The notes: generated by a model from the letters alone, not told the origin. A stretch of 64,000 bases of DNA from Bidens hawaiensis (GCA_021521415.1 JAIQDT010000301.1:186001-250000), one strand, 5' to 3'. Positions 1-10,642 are shown, numbered from the stretch's first letter. Numbers and translations are program-made.

Positions 1-1
1 T

Positions 2-1600
2 GTTTACACAAGCATCAAGGAGACAGGGATAATCAACGAATGCTTGTACACCTGCTTTATCAGCCAGATTGAACCGAAGAATTATCAAATGGCTCTCAAG
101 GACAGCTCGTGGGTCGAAGCTATGCAAGAAGAGTTGGCTCAATTCAAGAAAATGGAAGTTTGGACTTTGGTTGAAAAACCGAAGCATGTGCATGCGATAG
201 GCACAAAATAGGTGTTTAAGTGCAAGAGAGATGAGAAAGGGATTATCATAAGAAACAAGGCGAGGCTAGTCGTTAAAGGTTTTAATCAACAAGAGGGGAT
301 TGATTATAATGAAGTGTTCGCTCCTGTCGCAAGGTTGGAAGCCATTAGATTGTTTTTGGCGTTCGCTGCTTATAAGAAGATGAAGGTATTTCAGTTGGAT
401 GTGAAGAGTGCGTTTCTGAATGGGAAAGTTGATGAGGTAGTGTATGTTGAGCAACCTCCGGGTTTTCCTGACCCAGACTTTCCTGATCACGTGTACAAGT
501 TAAGCAAGGCATTGTATGGACTACATCAGGCACCTCGTGCCTGGTATTCAACTTTATCAGATTACTTGCTTGAAAATGGGTTTGAAAGAGGGAAGATAGA
601 TAGCACGTTGTTCTTCAAGAGAGATGGAAGCGACTTCCTGCTAGTGCAAGTCTACGTGGATGACATCATCTTTGCTGCATCAAGAGTCTCCATGTGTCAA
701 GATTTTGAGGCCGTCATGAAGAAAAGGTTTGAAATGAGTGCTATGGGTGAACTAACTTTCTTTTTAGGATTGCAGGTTGATCAGAAGAAGGATGGGATGT
801 TCATTCATCAGACCAAGTATGTCCATGATGTGCTCAAACGCTTCAAGATGGAGGACAGCACTCCATTCGACACTCCAATCTGCGTCAATCACAAATTGGG
901 TGCTGAGTCAGACAGTGATGCAGATGTTGACCCAACTCAGTATCGGGCTATTATAGGTTCTTTAATGTACTTAACTGCTTCTAGGCCTGATATAATGTTT
1001 GTTGTTTGTCTTTGTGCTCGTTTTCAGGCAAACCCAAAGGAATCTCACATGAAGGGTGTGAAGAGGATCTTGCGGTATCTCAAGGGCAAACCGAAGCTGG
1101 GGTTGTGGTACCCGAGAGGAGGAGACTTGGAGCTAGTCGCTTACACAGATTCTGATTATGGAGGGTGCAATCAGAGTCGGAAGTCAACAACTGGAGGGTG
1201 TCAGTTTCTTGGTGGCAGATTGGTGTCGTGGCAATGCAAGAAGCAGACTTCAGTCGCAATTTCAACCAGTGAAGCAGAATACATGGCAGCATCCAACTGC
1301 TGCTCCCAGGTTCTTTGGATTCAACAACAGTTGCGCGACTATGGTCTGAATTTCTTACTTACTCCTATTTGCATTGACAACACAGCTGCTATCTCAGTAA
1401 CTAACAATCCCGTGAAGCACAGTAAAACTAAACATATTGACATACGTCATCATTTTATACGGGATTGTGCTGAGAAGAAACTGATTGTGCTTGAAAAGGT
1501 GGATACGCTTGATAATTTCGCTAATTTATATACTAAAGCGTTTGACAAAACGAGATTTCAAAACCTTATTGAGTTGAATGGGATGATCAATCCCGAGTAA
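2..1600 (+). pseudogene. copia pol: reverse transcriptase and RNase H, one nonsense codon
   Basis: This is the C-terminal part of a Ty1/copia polyprotein, which copies element RNA into DNA. The frame is open from the window edge except for TAG at 209-211, where copia RTs have a conserved tryptophan (motif AIGTKW then VFK), so TGG to TAG is the likely change. Downstream are the RT core with KARLVVKGFNQQEGIDY, LDVKSAFLNG, the catalytic YVDD at 651-662, and an RNase H with YTDSDYGGC, KSTTGGCQFLGG and STSEAEYMA. The frame ends with a copia-type tail (TKAFDKTRF...GMINPE) and a TAA at 1598-1600. The 5' end is cut by the window. Apart from the stop the frame is undamaged over 460 codons, so the copy is not old. 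Confidence 0.9.
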
Positions 1601-3681
1601 CCATGCTTTTCAAGTTATATTAAAAAAAAAAAAAAAAAAGAAAAATCAATATCGCTTAAAATATGTCGGTTACCTCAGTTTGAAGGACTTGTCTTCGGAT
1701 ATGTTTTGGTCCTCATTTTCTACTTGTAGATTTTGAGGATAGCCATTAACCAACGGACTGAAAGTGACCGGGGCGGTTTATGATGAGTTTTCATTCTTTC
1801 GCTTAAAATTAGTCGATCATACTTAGTTAGAGGGACACATACTTGTATGTGGTCGGTCCAGCTGATCCATTGGATCTTCGGGATAGCCGTCTACCTGAAG
1901 ACTTTGTTTTGGTCGGGGCGATTAATGTTAAAATTTTTTAAGGGAAATGAAATTATTTTTCAAGTCTACTACTTCGTAAGAAGTTCGTTAGCTATGTTTA
2001 ACAGAAAATTGATCCAACCTTGGAAAATGATATATATACTGATTCTGTGTGCTTAACTAGTGAAGTTATTAGGCTTAAAAGGCTTTAGGACAGTCATTGT
2101 ATGTCATGGTAACTTTTTATGGTGCGTAAAAGTAGATGTGATACAAACTAAAACTACTTGATTTTACGTGGAAACTCCTTACGAGTTTTGCATGTCTTCA
2201 TATATATCTTTCCGAATGATAGGCAGAAAAGCGATTACCCAGTCATACACGAGCCCGTAAGTGTTCTGATTCCCGTGAAGATAGCGTTTCAAGAAACTGC
2301 AGTGATCCAGATTCGGGACTTGCAGTTGGTTACTACTCTGAAGTCTATGTAAATGTTTATCATAAAAAAAAAAAAAAGTTATGAGTGATTGAAACATTCT
2401 AGAGTTCAACATATCAAGACTTCTTAATCATGGAGTAAGAAAGAGAACGGGAAGGAGATGAAGAGTAATTACAAACTTAATCAGACACTAAGGGTCGAGG
2501 TCAATTCGGGGTGACTTGGGGAAAGCCAAATATGCTTTGAGAATAGATAGGAGGCATCATAATCTCTGAGTTGTTGCCCACTTAAATTTTGAGGCTTAAT
2601 TGAACCTAACTCGTATCACAGAAACGATGAAAACCATCTTAAGTATATTACCTGCTTACACCCTGTTTCTTTATGTCATAATACAGCTAAACACGGATCT
2701 ATGTGACAATCACATAATTAGTATGATTCCTGTTCGGATCTTTTCTAAAACGTAGTAGTCCCTATCGAGACTGAAATTTGATCCCTTGTACTTTATTTTT
2801 TAAAAGTTTCTTGTACTTAGTTAGTTTTATGATTTTATAACTGGTTACTTGGACTTGATCGTGTTATTTAATTCTTAAAGGGAAGTTTTAGAACTTAATT
2901 GCAAAATTTTCAAATTATAAGGGTTGATTTTGTAAATATAGGCGATGTTGTTAAACAGGCGAACTTGTGAATAACTTCGCCTAGGCGAAGTTAACCGTAA
3001 CTTCGCCTGTATAACTTCGCCCCTATATAAGGATTTTCAAGAGTCAAAACTGTTCATAATTTCTAAATCTCAGCGAACTTATTATCGATTTTCACAGCGA
3101 ACTTATCTCCGATTTTCATACTTTTATCTGTTTCCGATTTCAATCAGTATTCAAGGTGTGTTTGGGTTCTATATCTTATACTCGATGTTCGATGTTGTTA
3201 ATCCTAGGTTGTTTCGACACCCGGTTAACGACCTCGGACGTTCGAAACCTATACCCGATTTCAAAACTTGTTTTACGTGTTCATGAGCAAACTGATCGTC
3301 TGGACTGCCTTAATACCATGTGTTTTAGTCTCCTAAATCGTCAAAATTTGCCGAAACACCAAATTTTCGATGTTGATTCTGCTTACTGTTGTCGTTTCAG
3401 ATTCAGGCGAACTTAAGGTTTGGGCGAAGTTATCCGTAACTTCGCCTGAGTCTAAACTTCTCCTGAGGCGATGTTGTGGTGAGGCGAAGTAAACATTAAC
3501 TTCGCCTGGACCTGTTAATTTTTTAATTATTAGACGAACTTAAAGATGAAGCGAAGTTGTTCCCAACTTCGCCCCAACTTTAACTTCGCCTATACAGATT
3601 TTATCACAACTTCGCACATGGTAACAAGCGAACTTGTGGTACGCCTTAACGTTTATCTAACTTGGTTCGTTTGTTGCAGAT
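1601..3681 (+). other. non-coding spacer between copia pol and extra ORF
   Basis: About 2 kb without a credible gene; the short ORFs here have no recognisable content. It starts with an A-rich run (1620-1640). Two loosely similar stretches follow (about 1665-1790 and 1810-1930) that share phrases such as a TTTTGGTC motif and GGGGCG. From 2942 it becomes dense in the AACTTCGCC motif listed separately. The stretch probably acts as leader or promoter for the ORF at 3682, but no TATA box is convincing. Confidence 0.5.
2942..3651. repeat. cluster of AACTTCGCC / GGCGAAGTT motifs, partly palindromic
   Basis: More than a dozen copies of a short motif (AACTTCGCC, its complement GGCGAAGTT, and a GCGAACTT variant) lie in the 700 bases before the extra ORF. 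At 2973-2992 two copies meet head to head as a perfect 20-base palindrome centred on CCTAGG. The same motif recurs in the 3' LTR (6739-6826), including a 26-base perfect palindrome at 6750-6775. It is absent from the flanking coding parts. It could be a protein-binding array or a set of RNA hairpins; which is unknown. Confidence 0.75.
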
Positions 3682-5442
3682 ATGGCTGCAGTAGCAGGTG
3701 CTGGAGGTACTGGAGGCGATGACGGAGATAATCAGAGACAATTCTTCCCGGGTCACAACATGTTCATCACCTTAGACCCGGAAGCGAGTGGTGTGGAGGA
3801 TTACCGGGAGATAATCACATTCCTCCTTCGCTCGAGGATATTCCACGCAATCACTACGACTCTGCCGATATCCTTACCCAATATCGAGGATTTCTGGCAG
3901 ACGGTGGAATACGATTGCCGTGTTGAGCCCCCGGTTATGCGAGCAACCGTCAACAACCAAGAAGTTCAGTTCTCGTCTGAACAAATACGGGTGGCGTTAC
4001 GTTTCGGTGAGGAGACTAGGGATGACCTTACGGAGTTTGTGGCTCCGTTCCGTGATGGAGCGTTTCTCCGAATGGGCTATTCTGGTCCATTAGGTGATAC
4101 TCAGAGGAGGAAGGGTTTCCTACTTGATCAGTGGCGCTTCCTCATGCACGTTGTGATTGTCTGCATGTCAGGGAGGAAGGCGGGCACTGACGGAATGGGT
4201 GCGACCATGCAGTCAGCAATGACTGCTCTGACTTATAACAAACATTATAGCTTTAGTCAGATGGTCTTTTATGAGATCGACAGACAGAGGAGGGCGATGG
4301 CTCGTGAGCGGTTCATAATGTATCCAAGATTCATCCAGATGATCTTGAACCATGTGGCTCCAAATTTGCCTCAACGACGCCCAATACGATACGTGGAGAG
4401 TGTGAGCAAACGTATCTTTGCTCAATGCCGTACTTCGAGTGCGAGGAGCAAGCCTGAACGTCGTCCAAGGCATACTCCACTCTTTGGGTTCTTAATAAAC
4501 TCGGGGTATGTGCCAGCTCGGGGGGATGAGTTCAGAGACCCTCAACCACAACAGGCAGGAGCAACTCGAGATGTACCTACTGTGCCTGTGGTGTCGGCTG
4601 AGGAGGATGTATACCTTGATGCTGCATTTGGCGGCCAAGGATTCTTCGACATGGACCGGTTTGATCCGCAAGAAGAGGTGCTGGTCTCTGCTGCACAGGT
4701 TAGGGAAGTGCGTGTTACTAGAGCAGCTACGACGGTGGCTGACTCAGATCTTGATGATGTTATGGATGAGGCGAGAAGGATGTTGGTGAGACGAGAAACG
4801 ACGATTGGGAAGAGGAAGAGGACAGTTGATGATACTGAGTCAGAAGAAGAAGAAGAGGATATTCACAAGCTGATTAGACGATCAAGACGTGAAAGGACAG
4901 GTGCAGGTATGGGAGCTGGAGAGACTTCAAGAGTTGTACGGTTCGCTCCATCCGCACTGTCAGGTATGTCGATTGTTCCTACTTTTGTACAGGTTACAAG
5001 CGCCGCGGATGTTCCTGTGGTGGCTACATCAGCTGTCGGCATCCCATCCATCACACTACAGACGACAACTCCGGAGATTGTGTCGTTACCACCTCCAACG
5101 CTTACTCCTTCAGAGGTGGTGGCACAATTTGTAGAGTCTACCGTCGTTGCAACTGCAGGGTTGTCGGTCACGATACCACCTGCGGTTACGTCCACAACTG
5201 CTTCTAATGTCCCGGTTACATTCGAGATCCCTGCTGAGTATACTCAAGACACATCTAACATGAGGTTTGATTTCGATGCAACCCTCTCAGACTCGGAGAG
5301 AATAGCTGCACTTGAACGGGTCGTGGCAGAGCAATCGAGGATAAACTTTATCCAGACCCAGGCTATTCAGCGCCTTGTAGCAGAGAATCAACTACAGTCG
5401 TCCCTCCTGGTTGAACATGGGCGAATTATAGATGCTATGTAG
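3682..5442 (+). CDS. extra 3' ORF of copia element, first part, 586 codons
   Basis: This sense ORF lies downstream of pol. It starts at ATG 3682, preceded by GCAGAT, and ends at TAG 5440-5442. Residues 1-20 are Gly/Asp-rich. Residues about 25-265 look globular and include WRFLMHVVIVCMSGRKAG and FIMYPRFIQMILNHV. From memory, these resemble a conserved block in extra ORFs of Asteraceae retrotransposons sometimes auto-annotated as longin-like; I did not check this. Residues about 374-405 hold a basic cluster (GKRKR) next to an acidic run (ESEEEEED), possibly a nuclear localisation signal. Residues 415-530 are Ser/Thr/Val/Pro-rich and likely disordered. Residues 536-586 form a probable coiled coil (SERIAALERVVAEQ). 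No membrane segment is visible, so a typical envelope protein is unlikely. Function is unknown. The next 387 codons stay in the same frame. Confidence 0.7.
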   Translation: MAAVAGAGGTGGDDGDNQRQFFPGHNMFITLDPEASGVEDYREIITFLLRSRIFHAITTTLPISLPNIEDFWQTVEYDCRVEPPVMRATVNNQEVQFSSEQIRVALRFGEETRDDLTEFVAPFRDGAFLRMGYSGPLGDTQRRKGFLLDQWRFLMHVVIVCMSGRKAGTDGMGATMQSAMTALTYNKHYSFSQMVFYEIDRQRRAMARERFIMYPRFIQMILNHVAPNLPQRRPIRYVESVSKRIFAQCRTSSARSKPERRPRHTPLFGFLINSGYVPARGDEFRDPQPQQAGATRDVPTVPVVSAEEDVYLDAAFGGQGFFDMDRFDPQEEVLVSAAQVREVRVTRAATTVADSDLDDVMDEARRMLVRRETTIGKRKRTVDDTESEEEEEDIHKLIRRSRRERTGAGMGAGETSRVVRFAPSALSGMSIVPTFVQVTSAADVPVVATSAVGIPSITLQTTTPEIVSLPPPTLTPSEVVAQFVESTVVATAGLSVTIPPAVTSTTASNVPVTFEIPAEYTQDTSNMRFDFDATLSDSERIAALERVVAEQSRINFIQTQAIQRLVAENQLQSSLLVEHGRIIDAM

Positions 5443-6603
5443 GAGTTCTTGGCATCTCAGGGGGAGACAGGCTGTAGAGGCGACGAGTTAAGGACAAAGA
5501 AGAGAAATGATAGAGACGATGATCCCAATGCATCGAAAGATGCAGGTGGTGAGTTGCCAAGAACTACTCAAGCTCTTGGGACTTCCACAGCTCAGGGGGA
5601 GTCTGCAGGTGCAGTTGGTGGTGATGAGGTGGTGATGGTTGATGATGATGATGATGTGATCGATGCGTTGAAAGAATTGGATGATGATATGCTAGAGGAT
5701 GATGTGATGTTTGATGATGATGTGCTACCTATTGAGGAGATTGAGAAGATTGGAGCACAGATTGTGATTGAAGATGGGATTGAAGAAGGTGAAATAATTG
5801 AAGAAAATGTTGAACACGAGATCCCAGATGTTGAGAAAGCCGATATGGGTACTGAGATGGAAAATGATGAGACTGAGTGGGAGGAGCAGCCTAGGTGGAA
5901 GGAAGGCTGTGCTCATTGGTTTATTGAAACTAAGAAGCCTGCTGTTCCAACCATGTTCAAGAAGAGTTATAATATCAAAGGCTATGCTGAGTCGAAGAAA
6001 GGAATTATTTGTTGGCTATATGATGAACAGATAAAGTTGTTTGTGGTGAAACGTTTTGATGGGATTCAGTATTTTAAAAGAACGTTGAGATCTCTCAATA
6101 CATTTCCTGAATGTGAGGTGAAGGATTTGGCTAGATTGGGGCTGATCAATAGAAGCGACAACAACATGGCAAGGGTTATTGGGAAGATCGTGTGGAAAGA
6201 AAGCATAAAAGAGAAGAAGTTTGAGTTATTAAAGCCACAGAAGGGAAAGCTAGTGGAAGATAAAGAAAGGGGAATGAGAGCAGATGGCAAGCCATGGATG
6301 GTAATGAAGTACAAACCGATTCGATGCATTAAGGAGGTTCCAATGACGATTATGCCTCAAGATGTGTTGAAGAATCTTAAATGGTGGTATGTTGATTGCC
6401 AGACTGCTGAAGCCGTGATGGAAGACGAAGACGAACAAGAAGTGCTGAGGGTGTATGATCCGATGCATCTTGTTAACTTATCAAAAGCTGATCTGCAAGT
6501 GTTGAATGAAAAGAAGATATTCTATATTCCTGCTTGGAAAGACGAAGCGAGGAAGTATCAGCGAGTAGTCACGGTATGTGTTAGAGAAGGAGTGCATGCG
6601 TGA
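5443..6603 (+). CDS. extra 3' ORF of copia element, second part after in-frame TAG
   Basis: This reads in exactly the same frame as the ORF ending at 5442, and no ATG lies at its head; the first ATG (5509) is nine codons after a run of KKRN. It is therefore best read as the continuation of one roughly 970-codon gene interrupted by a single TAG, either through mutation or by readthrough. It contains a strongly acidic segment (5620-5880, runs of Asp and Glu) and then a globular domain of about 230 residues with KEGCAHWFIETKKPAVPTMF, GIICWLYDEQIKLFVVKRF and LKWWYVDCQTAEAVMEDE. I do not recognise this domain. The TGA stop is at 6601-6603, 45 bases before the polypurine tract. The frame is intact, which suggests it was under selection until recently. 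Confidence 0.65.
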   Translation, partial: EFLASQGETGCRGDELRTKKRNDRDDDPNASKDAGGELPRTTQALGTSTAQGESAGAVGGDEVVMVDDDDDVIDALKELDDDMLEDDVMFDDDVLPIEEIEKIGAQIVIEDGIEEGEIIEENVEHEIPDVEKADMGTEMENDETEWEEQPRWKEGCAHWFIETKKPAVPTMFKKSYNIKGYAESKKGIICWLYDEQIKLFVVKRFDGIQYFKRTLRSLNTFPECEVKDLARLGLINRSDNNMARVIGKIVWKESIKEKKFELLKPQKGKLVEDKERGMRADGKPWMVMKYKPIRCIKEVPMTIMPQDVLKNLKWWYVDCQTAEAVMEDEDEQEVLRVYDPMHLVNLSKADLQVLNEKKIFYIPAWKDEARKYQRVVTVCVREGVHA

Positions 6604-6647
6604 AGATTACAAGACAAGTGGTTAAAGATCAAGATATGAAGCTACTG

Positions 6648-6660
6648 CCAAGGGGGAGTC
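6648..6660 (+). other. polypurine tract of copia element
   Basis: CCAAGGGGGAGTC lies directly before the LTR start TGTTGG. An AAGGGGGAG tract next to TGTTGG is the usual plus-strand primer site of plant copia elements and fixes the LTR boundary. Confidence 0.8.
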
Positions 6661-7086
6661 TGTTGGTGCATAAATGTCAGTAGTTCATAGTCTAGTGTCT
6701 GTAATCGAGTCTGTAATGTTATTTATGTTTTTGTTTAAGCGAAGTTGTTAACAAGTTCGCCTAGGCGAACTTGTTGAACAAGCGAAGTTATGGACAACTT
6801 CGCCTGAACATATCAGGCGAAGTTGTCGTGTATTAATACTAGGTTACGGCTTAGTGTTTAGAAGTGAATCGAGTTGGTCTAAGCTGGTTTGAGTTCATTG
6901 TAACGTGAGGACGAGAGTCTGTATCAGTGATTCATATCACGTGAGTTCAGTTATTAATATATAACGTGTTTCGGTTTATTCGTGTGTGTTTGTTTGATTT
7001 GCTTTCTACGCTCGTAACGATCTACGCAGGGATTCCGCACCTGAGTAGACCGAGATATCTCGTGTGATCCGTCCAGGGAACCTACA
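6661..7086 (+). repeat. 3' LTR of copia element, 426 bp
   Basis: It begins TGTTGGTGCA directly after the polypurine tract and ends CCTACA, giving imperfect inverted ends (TGTTGG against TGTAGG). It carries a block of GCGAAGTT/GCGAACTT motifs at 6739-6826, with a 26-base perfect palindrome at 6750-6775, the same motif as the leader of the extra ORF. The 3' boundary is less certain than the 5' one because the other LTR lies outside the window. A target duplication would start with AATAC at 7087. Confidence 0.7.
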
Positions 7087-7823
7087 AATACTTATAATAA
7101 ATGATTACTCGGCCAAGTGGGATATTGTAAGAATAATATATAATAATATATATTTATATATGGCCATTATAATCATTTATATTATAATAGATCAAAATAT
7201 TAACTATACCTTATTATATATTAGTTTGGTAATTGTTGATAGACCATATTACCTATAATTAACTAATAAAGTGTTTTCCCATTGGGTGTATATAAAGAGA
7301 GATAAATATTAACATCCTAACTTAATCACACACACATAACAATTTTGTGTGACTCCTCTCTCCTAAAACCAGGTTCCTCTCAAGAACCCTAACACTATCC
7401 TTAACTATACATCCTAAAGGGAAACTCGATCAAGATGACAAACATGTCGACTACATCATACTCTGTTGCGGTTACTACTTTCCATGCTGTAACAGGTTCA
7501 TAGGTTTCTTTTTATTCATGTTATTTATTACATACATGAAGAACTGATCAACATTTCAAAGATGTATTACTTGTTCCATTGCTTTGAACCTTTACGTAAA
7601 TGTAATGGGGTAGAAACTTTACTTGAAAAACTTTCTTACGATTTGGATTTACACAATGCTGAAGTGTTTTATATTTAATGATATAAGAAGATAAGTTTAG
7701 CAAAGATTTATCAACTTTGTTCGATGTTTATCTAGAAAAATATGGTACAACATTATCATCCATTCATTATCAATGAGACGTTCGACCGCTTCAGGAAGTT
7801 CGCACCATGTATGTATATGGTGT
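7087..7823 (+). other. unassigned AT-rich segment with promoter-like stretch
   Basis: No gene is supported. A TATA-like TGTATATAAAGAG lies near 7287-7299, followed by a pyrimidine-rich stretch (CTCCTCTCTCCTAAAACC), CTCAAGAACCC and an ATG with a short open stretch (about 7435-7503). This resembles the R-U5 part of a solo or truncated LTR, but neither end can be fixed, so it is left unassigned. Confidence 0.35.
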
Positions 7824-8312
7824 GATCTAGTGAGAACTCCTTTAAATAGAGATATAGAGTACCAATAAAATATATTTTAACTTTTTTTAAAAAAAAGTTT
7901 TGTGATTTTTTTTCTTTCCTCATTATAAGATGATATTGCTCTAAAAAAACTGTCGATGTAGTGAATATGTTCACTAATATGTATTGCATTATACAATACA
8001 CATTATTGAATATACGCAAATACAACACTAATAATTATATGCAATACATATTAATGCATATATGCAAAGAATTGCATATATGCTATTCAACATTATTGTG
8101 CTTATCAAAATACACAATAGTGCACATATGCATTAAAAAAAGACGATGTATTGCATATGTGCACTACAACGAGTTTTTTTTATTATTATTTTCTATTTTT
8201 ATATATATTAATAGGTGAAGAATAGCAACATATAAGAAGAATGAAAGAACAAAAATTAAAAATATTTTTTTAATTAAATTAAAATATTTCTTTATTAGTT
8301 CTCTATTGATTC
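7824..8312. mobile_element. short TIR element F (AGAGAACT family)
   Basis: The left end GATCTAGTGAGAACTCC and the complement of the right end (GAATCAATAGAGAACT) form degenerate inverted ends like those of the larger elements at 8886-32066 and 32108-32750. The interior has the family's signature: many TGCATATATGCAATA-like motifs (about 7965-8165) and an AT-rich block with ATTATAAGATGATATTG. It has no coding capacity. Exact ends are uncertain. Confidence 0.5.
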
Positions 8313-8327
8313 TTTCCCTATATGTAT

Positions 8328-8340
<13 letters not shown>

Positions 8341-8358
<18 letters not shown>
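8341..8358. repeat. (CA)9 microsatellite
   Basis: This is a run of CA dinucleotides directly abutting the Helitron terminus at 8359. Confidence 0.95.
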
Positions 8359-8359
<1 letters not shown>

Positions 8360-8865
8360 TAGTTTTTATCCTCCGTATTACGGGGGTTGTTTTATATTAT
8401 TTGTTTCTTATATTTATATATTTTTGTTGTATGAGAGTTAATAATATACTTATGGTTTGACGATAAATTGTTTCACAAATAAATGAGATGTTATAACCCG
8501 GTTTAAAAGCTATATGAGTTTGATGAGACTTAATACACGATTATTTTTTTTATTATAAAATTGGTTTTTTTAATTATAAATAATATGTATATTTTTTTAA
8601 ATAAATCAAATATTAATTTTTAGTATGTCCCTACTTTATAGGATTTTTATATCAAATATTTGGTGAGATTAGTTTTTAATTTAATGAGATGTTATAACCT
8701 CTTTAATTAATATGTGGGTTTGATGAGACCCATACCCGTGAATTTGGGTCAAATTAATGAGAAGCCTCCATTTAAAAATCAAGCAAATCTGGTGACTCCA
8801 AAAAAAGGGGAGCGACCACATCGCGACACGTAGGATTTTTATGTTTTCGTATATATATACATAGA
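8359..8865 (-). mobile_element. non-autonomous Helitron, 507 bp
   Basis: Read on the minus strand it ends with a GC-rich hairpin (CCCCCGTAATACGGAGG), a 7-base spacer and CTAG followed by T, the canonical Helitron 3' end. The other end starts TCTATG on the minus strand. The flanks are A (8358) and T (8866), the expected A|T insertion site with no duplication. Its body matches the units at 52.1-54.8 kb (shared phrases GAGATGTTATAACC and GCGACCACATCGCGACACG). It has no coding capacity, so an autonomous Helitron must have moved it. Confidence 0.75.
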
Positions 8866-9421
8866 TATATATATATATATGGAAAGGATCAAGAGAGAAC
8901 TCACCTTTAGGGAGAGAACTAAGGAACTCCTAACTATGGGGTTATAATTGTAAAATTTGATTTTCCAATAAGTTTTAATATACGTCGGCTTTCCATGTAC
9001 GACCTTCCTATTTGCGATGGACTTTCCCCACAATCCTATAGATCATGAATCAACACATATTGATGATTGAGAGCCCTAAATCATTGAATATCGATCTTCT
9101 ATTTGCGCTTAATTACGCTTGTGTAACCGCTAATTAGATATTCAGCTTTGATTTCAGCCACTGAACATGAGAATTGAAGGTATGATTGAGTTAAGACTTC
9201 TATCTTCTTTATTCATGTGTGTTTTTACCAATGTTCATCGTTTCCCTATTAAATTGATTTAATACTGTTTTATCTGCAAGTTCTGCAGTTAATAATTAAA
9301 CTGTAAGTCCATAATTTAGTGTTTCTTAATTAAATAATAAAAACAGAATTACCATGTCTTGATGCAGTAGTATAGTGTTATATATGTGTAATACAGGGTC
9401 TTACGTATGCATAATACCGAG

Positions 9422-9624
9422 TAGGGATGAGAAAATTCGGTACCGAACCGGTACCAAAGTTTTGAGTTTCGAGATCGGTACCGGTACCTGTACGGTACGG
9501 TACCGGTATATCCCAATTTTTTACCTTCGGTACCAGTACTATCCCAGTACCGTATCGGTACCAAGAATTTGCAAATTTCGGAATTAGTATTTTTTATACC
9601 GGTACGGAACCGAGCTCATCCCTA
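9422..9624. mobile_element. hAT-type MITE, 203 bp, GGTACC-rich
   Basis: The terminal inverted repeat TAGGGATGAG/CTCATCCCTA is flanked by a perfect 8-bp direct duplication ATACCGAG (9414-9421 and 9625-9632), as expected of hAT transposition. The interior is almost entirely overlapping GGTACCG/CGGTACC palindromes, so single strands could fold strongly. There is no ORF. Confidence 0.9.
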
Positions 9625-9632
9625 ATACCGAG

Positions 9633-10642
9633 TTTTGAGTATTTGTGTATGTGTTAACTAGGGGCTTGTAAGTTACGGGTTAGAGTCATGAAGCCCATGA
9701 ACGCGGTTCACATAATGCGTTTAAAAGAATCGGTATTTAGAAACAAGTTTGGTTTTCATACTGGTTTTCAGCAACAAAATTGGTATGGTCCGGATATGTA
9801 CTCGACGGAATAGGTACAGATCCGTGAACACATGAAACTTGAATAATGCTCTTTATCAGCTATGTTGAAGATAATGGATAGGTAAATAATCTATATAACT
9901 ATTGGCATGTCTGCTTCACTTTTACTTGAATAATGCTCTTTATGAGCTATAATTTTACTATTAAATTGTTTTTTTTTTGTTTTTGTTTTTTGGCATTAGG
10001 AGGATTCATGTGGGATTTCTACTGGAGCAAAATATGTTTAATTACTACTTAATCAAGATAGAGTTTCTTTAACACTTACAAGATCAATGGAGATATTGTG
10101 AACCAAGTGTTGAGTGATGTTTTGCCTATTCAAGTTGTTCGTTGTTAAGTAGATTGAGATGTAAAAACTTCACATTTTCAAACCAATATTCACTTATACA
10201 ATTAGTAAGTAGTAGTGCCTTGATGTGCCTGATTAGTTCTATTTCTACATATTGTAAATTATATTTATAACATGACAACGTTATGCAGTAGTCTTGAAAT
10301 AGGATTCATAAACTCTGGGCCAAGTGTGCAGTACCTGCACTACAGGTTGCAGCCTGCTATTTCCTTTTTGTTGCAAACGGTTCCATGGAACCCGTTTAAA
10401 ACTTGTTCCACAACCAATTTAAAACCCGGACTGGCCCAAGGGTCAATGATCAGCATCTGGGTTGGAAAATTCCTTTTACACGGTTCCCGTCTAGGTCGTA
10501 CCCGTTGCAGACTCCTCAAATTAACACATTTTAAACATTGTATATGTGCATTTCTTAATATACATCATTCGTGCGATATTATATGTTTGTATTACATACA
10601 TGCAAAGTATATTTGTATTGCATATATGTATTGAATGGTTGT
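9633..10642. other. interior of element D, left arm, no gene
   Basis: No credible gene. A 27-base near-direct repeat (ACTTGAATAATGCTCTTTAT...) occurs at about 9838 and 9927. A 120-codon ORF at 10272-10634 has no recognisable domain. The last 100 bases carry the CATATATGTATTG motif typical of D. Confidence 0.5.

Larger units (their letters stand above)
1..7086 (+). mobile_element. Ty1/copia LTR retrotransposon, 3' part, with extra 3' ORF
   Basis: The element enters from the left edge inside pol, so its 5' LTR, gag, protease and integrase lie outside the window. In order it shows RT and RNase H (to 1600), about 2 kb of non-coding leader, an extra sense ORF (3682-6603), a polypurine tract ending at 6660 and a TG...CA-bounded LTR (6661-7086). 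An extra sense ORF between pol and the 3' LTR is the layout of SIRE/Maximus-type copia elements; that lineage is inferred, not tested. The pol end and the extra ORF are assumed to be one element because they share strand and order and no LTR lies between them. The target duplication cannot be checked because the 5' end is missing. Confidence 0.8.

Noticed and set aside
4863..5195. 110-codon minus-strand ORF
   Set aside because: Antisense to the Val/Thr-rich part of the extra copia ORF.
3682..6603. Envelope gene of a plant retrovirus
   Set aside because: No signal peptide, transmembrane segment or glycosylation-rich surface domain is visible; the coiled coil alone is not enough.
10272..10634. 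120-codon plus-strand ORF
   Set aside because: No recognisable domain, sits in element D beside the LTR A insertion; likely chance.
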